Below, one piece after another: positions 12,105 to 23,446 of a stretch of DNA of 64,000 nt. A model generated the notes under the pieces. The model did no database searches and had not been told where the DNA came from. It was given only the letters and a program-made list of their open reading frames with translations. The position numbers and the translations under genes are program-made. The number at the start of each line of letters is the position of its first letter. Within the stretch, counting starts at the first letter, position 1. Source of the DNA: Pseudovirgaria hyperparasitica (lineage: Eukaryota > Ascomycota > Dothideomycetes > Acrospermales > Acrospermaceae); the NCBI RefSeq assembly GCF_010093815.1, contig NW_022985549.1, positions 3,306,804-3,370,803 of the forward strand, written 5' to 3'.

Positions 12105-12686
12105 ACACTATGCTACAGCCCTCAATAATCTTTCAGGCAAAGCAGCATGTGAAGCGTGTTTCCTCATAACATTGATATAAGCCAACAGCAATACTTGCAG
12201 GTGGCCAGGATTATTCGGCATTCGCCCCATTCGTCTCCACTGGATGTTCAGCCGCACACGCTACTTATCACGTACAGCCCATTCAATAAGCTTAGTTCGA
12301 TTGCCTGGCAGATCACCAATGAAGGGCCTTCTTGACTCTCTATAATTTGTAGATCCGAAGCACCTTGCCTTTTGAGACATGACCCTACAACAAAGGTCAT
12401 CCTTCGCGCCTCGACCATAATTTCCAAGGCCCTTGCAGTACCAGTGTTTTCAAAGGGTGTTTCTTTTTCTTGCCATGGCCAATGAACCGAGTGCGCTCGC
12501 CTGAATGATCGGGTGATTCAGCTCATCACAATCTCATGTTATTGCCATTGGGGGGAAAGGGATGTAGTTGTTGGACCATGGTCGGGCGGCGAACTCTTTA
12601 TATCCTCTCCAGTAGTCCTACCTCGCATAGACTTCGTACGCTTGTTGTTTCTAGGGGTCCTGTGATCACTGTGTACCTACTTTAAC
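12105..12686. other. Intergenic, promoter side of the 12.7-kb gene
   Basis: About 580 bp between the second TIR element and the secreted-protein gene. No frame or RNA is supported. It presumably holds that gene's promoter. Confidence 0.5.
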
Positions 12687-14373
12687 ATGCAAGTGATAGC
12701 GGTAGTGCGGATCGTGGCTGCGGCAGCCGCATTTGCATTCGCAAACGTAAACCCAAATGTAATCATACCCACTCGTATGTAGCGACCTGCCATCAACCTC
12801 AACTCTATATAAACAAGCTAACATAAACCATCCAGCACGACCATCACATATTCTACCACCACGCGGCTGGCACAACGAATCCACGTCTTCTCGGCCAACA
12901 AGACTCCCCGGCTGCAACGAAAACTGCACCGTCTTCGAGCCCGCCTTCCAAGGCTACACCTGGACCCGTGTGGACGCCTCCTTGATCGTCTATACGCCCT
13001 ACTACACAACCTATACCGTCTACCTCGACCCGTCAGGAATCTCCTATTCATCCGAGCTTGTTACCGCAGACACGCTGTACACAAATGCACACGGCACGCT
13101 TATCTGCCCCAATGCCATCACGCTCTGGGACGACGCGCATGCTACGCCTACAGTAACGACACTCGCGTATCCTACGAGTCATTTCTCGTATGGCAGTGAG
13201 TATTCCTGGTACGGCACATTCGCCACGACCAGGTCTCCCGGGAAGAGCCTTTGCACGACCATCACCAGTCCGATCGGAATCGATGGGGACAGTTGGGCCA
13301 CCCCGACGGTCACGCTGCGCTCGCATCCGCCCTACCAATCACCTATGGTCGATGCAGAGTTGCCACCTGGAAATGGGACTGTGCTGGGCGCGGTGTATAC
13401 GTGCATGCCGGCTTCCAAACAACCTGAATCTGAATTCTTGAAAGACGAGTTCCCGGATGACGCGGCTCTCCAGGTGTGTGCTATAGGCTGGAACGGTGGA
13501 TATTGGGGCGCTGGGGCGTTGTTCACACAGAGTGTCGTCACGGATGCGGAAGTCGGGGTGACGATGATGGTGGCGCCCGTGCCCGTTGCAAAGCCGACGT
13601 TGCCAGGCATGGTGGATGTTACTGGAGTGCCGATCGAAGGACAACACTATCCGGTGCAGTCACAAGATGCGACGCCTGGATTCCTCACAATACCACCAGA
13701 CTCCGCACATCCCACGGGCGCAACACTGAAGCTGCCAGCGCCAGGCTCCAGTACAGTAGTTCTGGTGGCCCCAAAATCGTCGCCGGAGAGTATTCCGCTG
13801 ACGATCGCGGTCAATGCATACACTCTGCCGGTCTTGAGTTCCAACAGCTACGCGTACGACAGCGTTATCATCACCGAAGTGACCATTATCTCTGGGACCT
13901 TCACTTCTCGGACGACACTTCCATCGTCAAACCCAACGATCCGTCACTCTTTGACTCTGACACAATACGACCCACTTCCATCGCAAACAGCTGGTCTGAT
14001 CGATGGTAGCGTGGTGTTTACCTTGATCTCTGTAACAATGATAGTGTCGATTGCAACAAATTGCTTGCCTGGGTTAGGCGCCACGGAGACGATTACGGGG
14101 GTTGTAGGCACAGGAGTGTCAACACATACGGTAGTGATGACGATGAATGAGGAGGGGCAGGACGTGTTGATTGTTGATGAGAGTCAGATTGTTGTTATGC
14201 CTACCGGCGCGTTGGTAGATGGGGGAAACAAGTCCTCGGGGATGGCAGTGGAGACGGTAGGTATAGGGCAGGCGGGGGGTCGAGAAGGTGAGGGAAATCG
14301 CATAAAACAGGACTGGGACGTACGGTTGTTGGCAACCGTAGCTACTGTTTTCCTATTCATATTTAGCATATAG
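12687..14373 (+). CDS. Secreted, probably GPI-anchored orphan protein
   Basis: I do not recognise a family. The model has two exons, 12687-12774 and 12836-14373, with a 61-nt intron (donor GTATGT, branch GCTAAC at 12817, acceptor CCAG), giving 541 residues. Exon 1 encodes a classical signal peptide, MQVIAVVRIVAAAAAFAFA, which supports the start. The mature part begins with a Cys pair (GCNENCTVF) and has a Thr/Val/Tyr-rich body with scattered N-glycosylation sites (NGT, NKS). The last 20 residues are hydrophobic after a small-residue, polar stretch (GGNKSSG), as in GPI-anchor signals. It probably resides at the cell surface or wall. One caution is that a TATATAAA motif lies inside the proposed intron, so an alternative downstream transcript is possible. 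It is convergent with the oxidoreductase gene, 73 bp away. Confidence 0.75.
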
Positions 14374-14446
14374 TGATACCCAATCTACAAGAGAAGCATG
14401 ATCCAATGCATTTTAACGCATTCGTTCGATCTTTCCAGCATGTACT

Positions 14447-15891
14447 TCACTGCACCTCGAGTACGACGCCATGAGCAGCCTTCAGTCTGTCAACGAACTC
14501 TTCGCCTAAGCAAGCGGTCGTCAGCAAACCTCCACCAAGCCTTCTCGCCTCACATGGTTGGCCACTCTTCTCTTCGGGTCGTGCCAATACCATAGCTGCT
14601 TCAGCAAGCAAGATACCAGTGAACGCATACATGCTGCCTTCGTAATATAACCTTGCCGAAGTCTTCTTCGAGGCGTCTGGGTCCGCCTCTCCAATAGTCC
14701 TGTATTCTATGAACTCTCGTCGCCCTGCTTGATCGAGATCTGGGCCATCGCCAGGTGACAGAAAGACAAACTTTCGCAGCAGCCAGCGGATCGGCGGCAT
14801 TATGAGAAAGAGCGGAGCTGCCATAAAGGCGTAGTGAAATATTGCTGCGTTGATGAGTCCAGTACTCCTCATCCATTCCTTGAAAAAGAAATTCGGACCA
14901 TAAGAGGTGGATGGAGGAGAGAGGGACGACAGCAAGCCCCATGAGCGATTCACTACGGCGGTATCCACGCTTGCACCTGGCGAGTCTGTCATAATTCCCA
15001 TACCAGGGATATTGGCTACACCTAGGAGTTTTTCGTACAACGATTGCTGGGCATGGAGAGGCGCATTCCGATTCGATGACGACGGTGAAGTTGGACACAG
15101 GGCGAATGGGTGCATGCTCTTGATCAAGTAGCTGATAGAAAAGGTTTCGAAGACCGCAAGAATTGAGCTCAGAGTGCCGCCAGAAGCGCTTGCTTTGGCG
15201 TTGTATAAGACGTGAGTTACATTGCGGGTTGACGATGAAAACCTGCTACGGATCTGATTGCAGACAATGTAAGTGAGCAGGTCTGCGGGAACAGACTCAA
15301 TGCCGCACTGCGGAATGATCTATTACATGTCAATAATGCCATGAGAGTGATATGTTCGAGCGCGACTTACGATTGCTCCAGTACTCTGTGCTAAACGGTG
15401 GTATCGCTGAATCATCTGCCGAAACCACGGCGACTCCCCAGTGCTACACAGTATCAATTAGGAACAGTCTTTCAAAGAATGCAGTTAGAATCACATACCA
15501 ATCCAGATAATGAGTTCCGTTACTGGCACAAGCTTCGACCATTGGTTCTCCCATTTTTGAGTAAGGTCCGACTGTTGTGACCACGAGACGTGTTTTGCGC
15601 ACAAGTGCATGGAGATCATCTTTCTGATGAGCCGTGACCTCGATCGCTTCAAAAAAAATAAGCTCAGCTAGACTGATTGGTGCTTAAAGTAGACAAACAT
15701 GGTGGGTTTCGGTCACGGTTGAGCTCTTCCAGCTTCTTGACCACTCCCTGGAGTTTGTCGGCGCTGCGGCCAGCGACAGCCCAGTTTAGGTTGGTGGGAA
15801 GGTGCATCGTGATGTGTTCAGCGCAGAGTTTGCCAGTGTACCCACTTGCGCCATAGAGGACCAGTTCATATGGCCGATTGTCCACGACCAT
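14447..15891 (-). CDS. Saccharopine dehydrogenase-like oxidoreductase (SCCPDH / trans-acting enoyl reductase type)
   Basis: NAD(P)-dependent oxidoreductase-fold protein of the SCCPDH-like family. Family members are often lipid-droplet or membrane associated and their substrate is usually undefined. Four exons, 15891-15699, 15646-15499, 15443-15371 and 15319-14447, with introns of 52, 55 and 51 nt, give 428 residues. The N-terminal Rossmann motif GASGYTG is at residues 14-20. Across the junctions the frame yields family blocks: NPPSIEVTAHQ, VGPYSKMGEPMVEACASNGT, HYLDCTGESPWF and TGAIIIPQCGIESVPADLL. A hydrophobic segment (AAIFHYAFMAAPLFLIM) lies in the C-terminal half. It lacks the lysine-pathway signature of true saccharopine dehydrogenase as far as I can judge, so I do not assign a LYS gene. 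Confidence 0.9.
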
Positions 15892-16519
15892 GGTAAGAGT
15901 CGTGATGTGCGTAGGAAATCAATGGACTGGGAGATAGGGAGGTGTCGAAGCTCGGTAGCCGCTTTAGCAGTGCATACCTGTTACTGTTGCTGTCAAGTGA
16001 GCCGTATGACTAGAATGATAAACTATCGCTCAAAAAGAAGCAAACTGGAAATTAGGACGAAACGACATTGATGGGGATCTCCCCTCTATGTAATTATCTT
16101 GACGTGCGTAATGTACTGGAAGCAGGGAAGTTCAACCGGCGGCCGAGGCAGTTGACCCCCGCACTTAAGGCTTGTGCATCGCCATACATGGAATGGGAGC
16201 GCATCAGAGGCTAGATACGAAATGTAGGATATCTAAGATTGTGATGGGTATTGGAACTTAATTATATGAGATGTAATAACTGGCCACCGCTGTTTGGTAC
16301 AACACGAGACTGTTCAGCATTACTCAACTCTGTGCCTAGCGTAGTTAGTTGGAAGCCTAATGTACAGACGCCACGCTGTGGATTGAGCGACCGAGGTTTC
16401 GCCGACCGCCAAGCCCACAAACGCACCACACCTCAAACGAATTCGAAAACACCACAAGCTCATCCGTCCAATATCCAACCCGTAGACTTCGTCGAGAACC
16501 CAACGCAACCTACGGCACC
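15892..16519. other. Divergent promoter region
   Basis: A 628-bp interval between the divergently transcribed oxidoreductase and eL43 genes. No separate gene is supported. It presumably contains both promoters. Confidence 0.5.
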
Positions 16520-17041
16520 ATGACAAAACGCACAAAGAGTATACTCTGATCTCTCTATAGTCACACTCAATTCTAACAAGTATCACAGAGGTCGGTGTTA
16601 CTGGCAAGTACGGCACTAGGTATGTCGAATTGCGACCCCATCCTCGACGTTGACCTTCCAAGTTCGAGCATGAGACCTGGGAAATCGTAATCCAATATGC
16701 TTGGTGAATTTGACTAATTATGGTGTCAAGATATGGTGCTTCGCTCCGTAAGCAAGTCAAGAAGATGGAAATATCGCAACACGCACGATACACCTGCACA
16801 TTCTGCGGAAAGACCACAGTCAAACGACACTCCGTCGGTATTTGGAACTGCAAGGCGTGCGGCAAGACAATCGCAGGAGGAGCCTGGAACGTATCGTAAG
16901 TCCCCTCGAGGGGAGATTGCCACCGCGAGACTACTCTAGAAACCTGGACTTGAACTGACACCACATCCTACATTCAGGACCGCAGCCGCTGCTGCTACGC
17001 GATCAACGATTCGACGTCTGAGAGAAATTGCGGAGGTTTAA
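16520..17041 (+). CDS. RPL43: 60S ribosomal protein eL43 (L37a)
   Basis: Structural zinc-ribbon protein of the large cytosolic ribosomal subunit. Four small exons, 16520-16538, 16589-16619, 16731-16895 and 16978-17041, with introns of 50, 111 and 82 nt, give exactly 92 residues, the usual length. The protein starts [20 protein letters not shown]. The zinc ribbon is visible as CTFCGK and CKACGK, and it ends REIAEV. The first exon encodes only six codons plus one base. Because the coding part is fragmented, the longest uninterrupted frame here is an antisense frame (16320-16964 minus) that I reject. The intron 2 acceptor is AAG rather than CAG/TAG. Confidence 0.97.
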
Positions 17042-18281
17042 GGGGATTGTTTGTTGTGTGTGCATTGCATGAGTTTCCTCCTGGTCCACTTTCTCGAATG
17101 GTCAATCGTCGGCGCTTTATATGTCGGTAGAGCCTTTAAAAAGAAAACGACGTTCCGGAGCGTCTCATATCGAGCACGCGAATAGTACAAAATGACTTCA
17201 CAATCACGTGGCCTTTATCCTACATGGCGTGGAATGCAGAGCATCGCTTTCCGAACGAATTGTGAAGTCTTTCAACTCAGGCTCTAACGCCCATCCTAGT
17301 GACATCCTATCAATTTGCAAGATACAGCTCGAAAACATGACATGACGAAGCGTGTAGCAGAGTCTACGTGCTCAAATATTGACGGTAGAACGCGCCTAGA
17401 ATTCAAAATGATGGTCAAGGTCTCTAGAAACATTCCAGAGTGAACGCCAGGAACAAGACAGAGTTACTACCCAGCAGTCTTTGCGTTTCGGGACGTCAGG
17501 ATGCTCAACAGCGTACAGTTTCCGCAATGCCATCCAGTTGCTAAGTGTGTCGACATGTGTCCAATCAACCTTGCCATCAATAATGGCTTTAAATGATCCA
17601 ACCATCACACAGAAGCTGTGAAGCATTGGGGTTGCTCTCTGGAACAGGCATATTCGCAAAGAACAGAGCCATCAACTTAGCTGTCAATCCGGAACACGAA
17701 TGCCTTGCATTTTAGATTTCCAAGTGCACAGTATCGTTTGTTGCCTCGCCATTCCAGGACGATAGGACGATTATCTGCGCAGCATTCGGCTGATGATTCT
17801 GTGTTCGACTTATCCTCTTACCAGGTTATCCGAATTTCGCGTGATTTACTCACACATGAGCAAAGTAAGCACATTATGAGAACCTCAATTGTCTTGGCTT
17901 GGCTGAATCTTAAGGGACGGCGATTTCCGTAGACGCGATCAAGGATGCCAGACAGGGTGCGGCTGTCAACCGATCCATAGCGCCTGAGAAAAGTTATATA
18001 GGACTATCGCCCACTTTCAAGAGCATTAAATCCTCATAGTCCGTACCATAGCTCAAGGCAACAACGTTCAGGTGAGTCTCGTGCACTTAGGAATGATTTT
18101 AGGCATGACAGGTCACGCGTGTTGGCAGGTGTAGCACTTAGCCAATAGCGGCTTTTCCTCGGAGCTATTTACCAAGAGTACTAAAGGCCGCTGTCTGGTC
18201 CAGCCGCAGGTGTGCATCATACCTCGAAATCCCCCATGAGCTCCTCTTTGTTTTCTTCTGCCCTGTTGCCTTTTCAACGCT
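17042..18281. other. Intergenic, nothing recognised
   Basis: About 1.2 kb between eL43 and the RING-PHD gene. A minus-strand frame at 17396-17659 reads like protein but starts with TTG and has no visible domain, so I leave it out. The promoter of the RING-PHD gene must lie at the right end. Confidence 0.45.
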
Positions 18282-20278
18282 ATGGCACAAACTTGTATAG
18301 TTTGTTTGAGCGAACTGGAGTTGTCCGACTCAGATCCAGCAATCAAAACGGAACCCGATGACCTTGATAGCACTCCTACCACTTCTGGACACACCGCCCT
18401 CACATCCAAAGGCAAAGAGCCTGAACAACCTCCAACTCCCGAGGACGACGATCAACTTCTTGCACACTTGCTACCATGTGGTCATAACTTGCATAATGAA
18501 TGCTTGAAACCGTGGGTGGAACGGGCAAACAGTTGTCCGATCTGCAGAGCGAGCTTCAACAAGGTCGAGTTATGTGCCCAGATAGGAGGTAAGCTCGGTG
18601 TATCCCCGTTTGAAATCACACCAGATGGATTAGTACTGATGATTCCACAGGAAGCGTGATAGCATCTTACGATGTGGCTGACAAGAGGCAAGAGCCCACT
18701 CTAGACCCAGGTCTCCTCATACAGGACGAATTAGATCCTGATGAAACACATCAAGACCCTTGTACGGTTTGCGAGGAATATAACAATGGTCGAGAGAGCG
18801 AATTACTGTGCTGTGATGGCTGCAATAACACCTGCCATCCATTCTGCGCAGGCCTAAGTCGCATCCCGGCTGGACCCTGGTATTGTCAGGATTGCTTCGA
18901 AGATCCGGCAACTCTATTCACCTCTCGTAATCGAATTTCGGGGCCGAACATTCGCAACGGTCGGCAGCACCGTCGACGGCAGAGTAATCCTGAACAAGAG
19001 TGGGCACGCGTGTGGCAATCAATCAGGAGTAGCACAGGTATCGATCTCGATTTTCCCTTCGAAACCCCTGATGAACAACAGCTCAATGCGGCCCGTCGCG
19101 CAAGAGATGATCTAGAGCAGCGAGCTCGTGTGGCTGCCGAACAAGGTGCCGGCGATCGCTTTAGGCGAGCCGCCGAAACACTTCTGGACGCTCGTGCACA
19201 ACGCAATAAGACACCCCCGAAGCCAGAACCTGAATCACAAGACGAGATCCGCGCGTGGAATGCATTTGAAAAAGCGAAGGTCGTTCGTGCTGGAGGCCCT
19301 TCGGCGTCCAACAGGCGAAAGCGCAAGTCTCGAAGTGGTACCCCAGAAGAAGAGGCTATGGCTCCTGAGCCTGAACGAACTCTCAAAAGACCACGTACAC
19401 GGAAGACCCAGAATACAGGCGAAGCCTCTACATCAATACCAAGTGCACTGAATATAACAAATGGAACTCCGGGTACAGTTGGAACTGTGTCTGCACCATA
19501 TCCTGAGCCTGTACTTGCAGTAGCACCTGTGGCGGAAACTCCAATTGTTCATCCTGGACCAAGTCATTCACGAATCGAGCGCGCAACAACTGTAACACAA
19601 CCGAGCTTCTTGCAGTCCTTATTAAAAGAAGTCGAAGTCAATGCCTCGGCTGATGATGGTCAGCTGAATCAAATCGAGCTAGCACCATTCATCGATCGTG
19701 CCTCGTCACCTCAATCCCCTCAACTCTCTTCGCCTGGCGCATCACCTCCACTCTCTGCTCAAGCCACCCCCCGGGCAGGAACCCCCCCACCACTAGCACT
19801 CAGTAGAGATTCCCCCCCTCTAGCCTCGAACGTCATTCCTATATACCCTGCAGCACCTGAATTCCCGCCCTTCTCACCGGCTGACCCTGATGCTATCAGT
19901 GGGAACGAACGGAAAGACCGTCACAATCGACCCTCTCGTCGATCGCCAGAAACCAGTCCCCATAGGTCGCATGACGCTTCACCAACCCGACCCAATATGT
20001 CTTACTCAACGAAATCCGAGATACAACGGATGGTCACAGCAGCGTTGAAGCCACGATACCGCAAGCACGAAGTCACTAAAGATGAATACACTGACATCAA
20101 TAGAGATGTATCTCGCCTCCTGTATGATAAGGTCGGCGGCGCGGTCGGCCTGGCAGATGCTGCTACGAGAGAAAGATGGCAGAAGCTTGCGGAGGACGAG
20201 GTAGACGTTGCTGTAAAGACCTTACGAGAGACCAATCCCATAGTCAAGGAGTCGCCTTACATCATCGCAGGATCTTGA
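18282..20278 (+). CDS. RING-PHD-SRI protein, Asr1/PHRF1-like candidate E3 ligase
   Basis: Probably a nuclear ubiquitin ligase acting on RNA polymerase II, by analogy with yeast Asr1 and animal PHRF1, which share RING, PHD and C-terminal CTD-binding regions. Two exons, 18282-18588 and 18651-20278, with a 62-nt intron, give 644 residues. [13 protein letters not shown] at residues 5-13, then [15 protein letters not shown] and CPICRASF by about 98. PHD finger near 145-195: [28 protein letters not shown]. The middle is disordered with an NLS-like [10 protein letters not shown]. The C-terminus (about 565-620) has [19 protein letters not shown], which resembles the SRI helical bundle that binds the phosphorylated Pol II CTD. 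The SRI-like match is from memory and not aligned. Confidence 0.9.
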
Positions 20279-20859
20279 GCAGGCCGATCGTTTGAATAGG
20301 TATCAACCTTGTAGCTGGCTGCTGGCTACTTTCGAGCAAGTTCGTACTCGGAGGCTAAGCTGAGCGTCCTCTGCTGCGTCACGCATCTCGCGTCGCGCTT
20401 TATAGATACCCAACCGTCCCGGCGTTCTCAATGTTTGTCATATAGCGGGTGTTTATGGGCAAAATGGTTATCTGGGCTCTGGGTAAGGCACATTGGAATA
20501 TGTGATTGAAGTGGTGAGTTGCATTGCAAACTGTCTTTGCTAAATACACTTCAGCTTATTATATTGAATAGCAGTGCAATGTATGAATATGAGCTACGTT
20601 TATCTACGATCGCGTACAATTCTGGATCGTTAGCAGCACCCTTACCACATGCGAAGAATCTTACGTCCTTACAATCATTTTCCTTGATATATTCCTCGTG
20701 CCTATCTACCTTTCCAGCGCCGCCTCCTGGCTTGCACCCATTCCCGCTAGTCTGCTATATGTCTCCCGAGGCTAAAATTAAGTCCCCGCGCACTACGGTC
20801 GTCCACGTCTCCACCGCAAGGTCGACCACAACGCGAAAATATGGTCCAACAAATATAAG
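20279..20859. other. Intergenic, AT-rich
   Basis: The 3' flank of the RING-PHD gene, grading into AT-rich sequence. The apparent 181-codon frame at 20519-21064 begins with TTG and runs through the antisense of the tRNA, so it is not a gene. Confidence 0.5.
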
Positions 20860-20869
20860 TGCAAAAAGA
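20860..20869 (-). terminator. Pol III terminator of the tRNA
   Basis: On the minus strand the tRNA 3' end is followed by TCTTTTTGC, giving a run of five T residues, the standard RNA polymerase III stop. Confidence 0.85.
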
Positions 20870-20953
20870 CTCTTCCGGGAAGGCTCGAACTTCCAACCTC
20901 CTGATAAACTGCTGTTAACAGTCAGACGCGCTAGCCAATTGCGCCACAGAAGA
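20870..20953 (-). tRNA. tRNA-Asn (anticodon GTT) with a 10-nt intron
   Basis: On the minus strand all four arms fold. The acceptor stem is TCTTCTG with CGGAAGA (one wobble pair). The D stem is GCGC/GCGC with a GG-containing loop. The anticodon stem is TCTGA/TCAGG. The T stem is GGAAG/CTTCC with loop TTCGAGC, which is also the B box. The anticodon stem closes only if ACAGCAGTTT (906-915 of the 20-kb block) is removed after position 37, the universal site for eukaryotic nuclear tRNA introns. The mature length is 74 nt with discriminator G. T33 followed by GTT gives asparagine. CCA is not encoded. Confidence 0.93.
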
Positions 20954-21801
20954 TTTATTGGCGATTTTGTTCTCGAGTTAATTTATAAACTTCTAAAATG
21001 CTATCATCTTATCGTGGATAATAAACGGCTACTGAAGCGAAAACTATTACTATCGTCCAATTAGGCGAGATGTCATATAACTTAATTACTAGTGCAATTT
21101 TCTTTATTGAATTTCTAGCACTTTTAACGTAATGCATATAAGCTATTATCTAGTATAGCTGTTTCTCTTCTTAGTGCCTAGTAGTAAGTACAATGCTACT
21201 ATCATGTTAAGATTTCCTTTATTACTATCTTTTTATGAGCTCATGCCACGGAGACTCGTAGTATCACTACCTTATGAATATACGTACTACCTATGGTGTG
21301 GTATGCCGCAATCCGATTTTGCATTCTCATATCCTGTCGCGGGCTGGCAAAGTTCAACAGTCTCAATTGGCCACGAATGCAATTGTGCCCCTGCTAGGTG
21401 ATATGTTCCGGCGACCATGTTGCCAGCAAGCTCACTTTTCAGATAGGGATTATGCGATTCGACGTGCACCTTTGATTTACCCATCCTTGCCACAATGATT
21501 CTCTTACGGTGGCTTATATGTTCGTGTTACGAATGGTCGCTTCTTCCACGTATTCATCACACGGTTGAAAGAACATGATTATGTGACCGAGATAGCTGGC
21601 GAGACAGCTCACGTCATGAGATTTTCGTAAATCACCACTTTCCACCCTAGCAACGAAGTCTTATTATTTTCGTTCGTCCACGCAGCGATTCGATACGTTA
21701 CAATACTACGATCAATGGGAGAGAAAAAACAGACTAAGCGTGGAACGGAATGTATTATCGATATTAGAAGCAGCCTGTATCGCTCCACAGAAGGCAGCCC
21801 A
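20954..21801. other. AT-rich intergenic region
   Basis: AT-rich sequence between the tRNA and the acyltransferase gene. TpA is abundant around 20980-21240, which fits decayed repeat DNA. No gene is supported. Confidence 0.5.
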
Positions 21802-23446
21802 TTAGTCTCTCACGTTTTCTGATACCATCCCGAATTGCGGTTTACTCACACTTCCATACTTCGCTTGCCACGCAAAGAAGTACAGAAGCGCTGCCAAAGG
21901 CTGTCCAACTAAGCAGAAACTAATCCAGAAGATCGCGTTGCCTAACACCTTCCATACGCTGCCTTTCAATCTATTCAGTGGATCTGTCAGGATGATCAGT
22001 GGAACCTGGAATAGCATGCCCGCGAACGCAACGCCGATAATATTATGAGTTGGTACGCCAACGAGAAGCTCGTGTAACGCTCCAGAGAAAAGGAAGACGA
22101 GAAGTTGAGCGACGGTAGGCGGTACACCGCGACCTACAAGCGGTGCGTAAATGTGTCGCTTCATGAAATGTGTGACAGGCTTATTCCAAGTCGTCCAATA
22201 CGTGCGAATACTCGTGACATTCCACCAATCGCCGTAAAATTCGCGATCACCAAATCGCATGACTTCCGCCAGCCCATTCAGGAACGATTGGAAGAGCGCG
22301 AAAAAGCCAGCGAGCCAGCAGAATAAGGAAATTGTAGAAAGCTTCATTGTGCGCTCGATAATGGATGTTAGATCGAGACCAGAAATGCCACCAAGAGAGT
22401 TTTGTAGGAGAGGGACAGCGTATTGGGCACTGGCGATCCAAATTGCAATGGAGAGCACTGTGGCTTCTACGCAGTGACGGAAAACGTAGCCCCAACGAGT
22501 GTGCTTCGTGCGTGGGTAGACCGGCTGGTAAACGAGTGTGGGCGCCCACCAGAAGTAGCAGAGGTTACTCATAGATATATTTCTTGGATAAGGGCATGAC
22601 CTGTACATATCCGGAAGAGGGGCTTCCTGACTCGGGTGCAGCATCGCATCTCGTAGGTCACGATTTGTGAAGGCGTACGAGCACGTCTTGAGCCATACGA
22701 TGACGGCATGGAGCTCGCACAGGGTGCCGATGCCTGGGTGATGGATGTAGAAGTATACGACAGTTGTGGCGATTATGAGATTGAGGGTCGCATTTGTGCT
22801 ATGCGCAAATGCTATTATGTTCCAGTATGTGTGAAAACTGCGCTGTACGCGCTCTTGTTGCTCAGGGGTCTTTTCCGCGCGTTTCACTTTCGCTATGGCA
22901 CCTTTGGCTTGTTGAGCGGCAGCCAACTCGATGATATATGCAATGAAGAGGTGGAAAGGGACAAGAAGGTAGAGAATAGAACCATAGATGACGTCCTGGC
23001 GTCGGTAGTCGTGGCAATGAATACAAATCAGGACGCCGTACTAAGAGATGTTAGTGAACATGTCATCAGAATGGAGGCAGCTTAACACACCTTTTTGAAG
23101 TTTTCAATCATTAAACGTATATTAGATATTACTGGATTTCACATCAATGTATATTCTTGATCCATGAACGTGGATACGAACACAAGACGAGCACCATCAG
23201 GTTCCTGAAGCCAACGAAGCTAGGTGTTCGTTCTGCGTCGTGGCTCAAACATGATGGCCTTGATTTAGAATGCACGGCAAAGACGTGCTTATATTTCTGC
23301 TCCTTGAGGCCGGATGAGCTCGACGGTCGTGATGTTTCTGAGATAGGACACTTGTCATCTGTGGTGGATGTGTGGAAATGCTGCTGCAGATCGAGGTTAG
23401 GTAGATCATTATTGGTGGGAAGAGCTTCATCAATCAGGGTAGCCAT
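21802..23446 (-). CDS. DGAT1/ACAT-type acyltransferase (MBOAT family)
   Basis: ER multipass enzyme that transfers acyl-CoA to diacylglycerol, or to sterol in ACAT relatives, making neutral lipid for lipid droplets. Three exons, 23446-23182, 23131-23091 and 23040-21802, with two 50-nt introns, give 514 residues. The small middle exon carries ISNIRLMIENFKK, bridging MVLVLL and YGVLICIH. The N-terminal block HSKSRPSCLSHDAE and the substrate-binding motif FYGDWWN (about residue 370) are diagnostic. The catalytic histidine is in HELLVG (about 424). Multiple hydrophobic segments are present. I favour DGAT1 over sterol acyltransferase by overall feel, not by test. The start could move upstream if another exon exists. 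The gene is divergent from PFS2. Confidence 0.92.

Noticed and set aside
13476-14009. 177-codon plus-strand frame
   Set aside because: It is an alternate frame of the secreted GPI-type gene, full of Arg and His with no family resemblance.
16320-16964. 214-codon minus-strand open frame
   Set aside because: It is antisense to the four-exon eL43 gene, begins with no family-like sequence, and exists because eL43 coding and intron DNA happens to lack stops in that frame.
17396-17659. Protein-like minus frame, possible pseudogene fragment
   Set aside because: TTG start, no identifiable domain and no neighbouring fragments to support a broken gene.
20519-21064. 181-codon plus-strand open frame
   Set aside because: It starts with TTG, runs through the antisense of the tRNA gene and has no domain.
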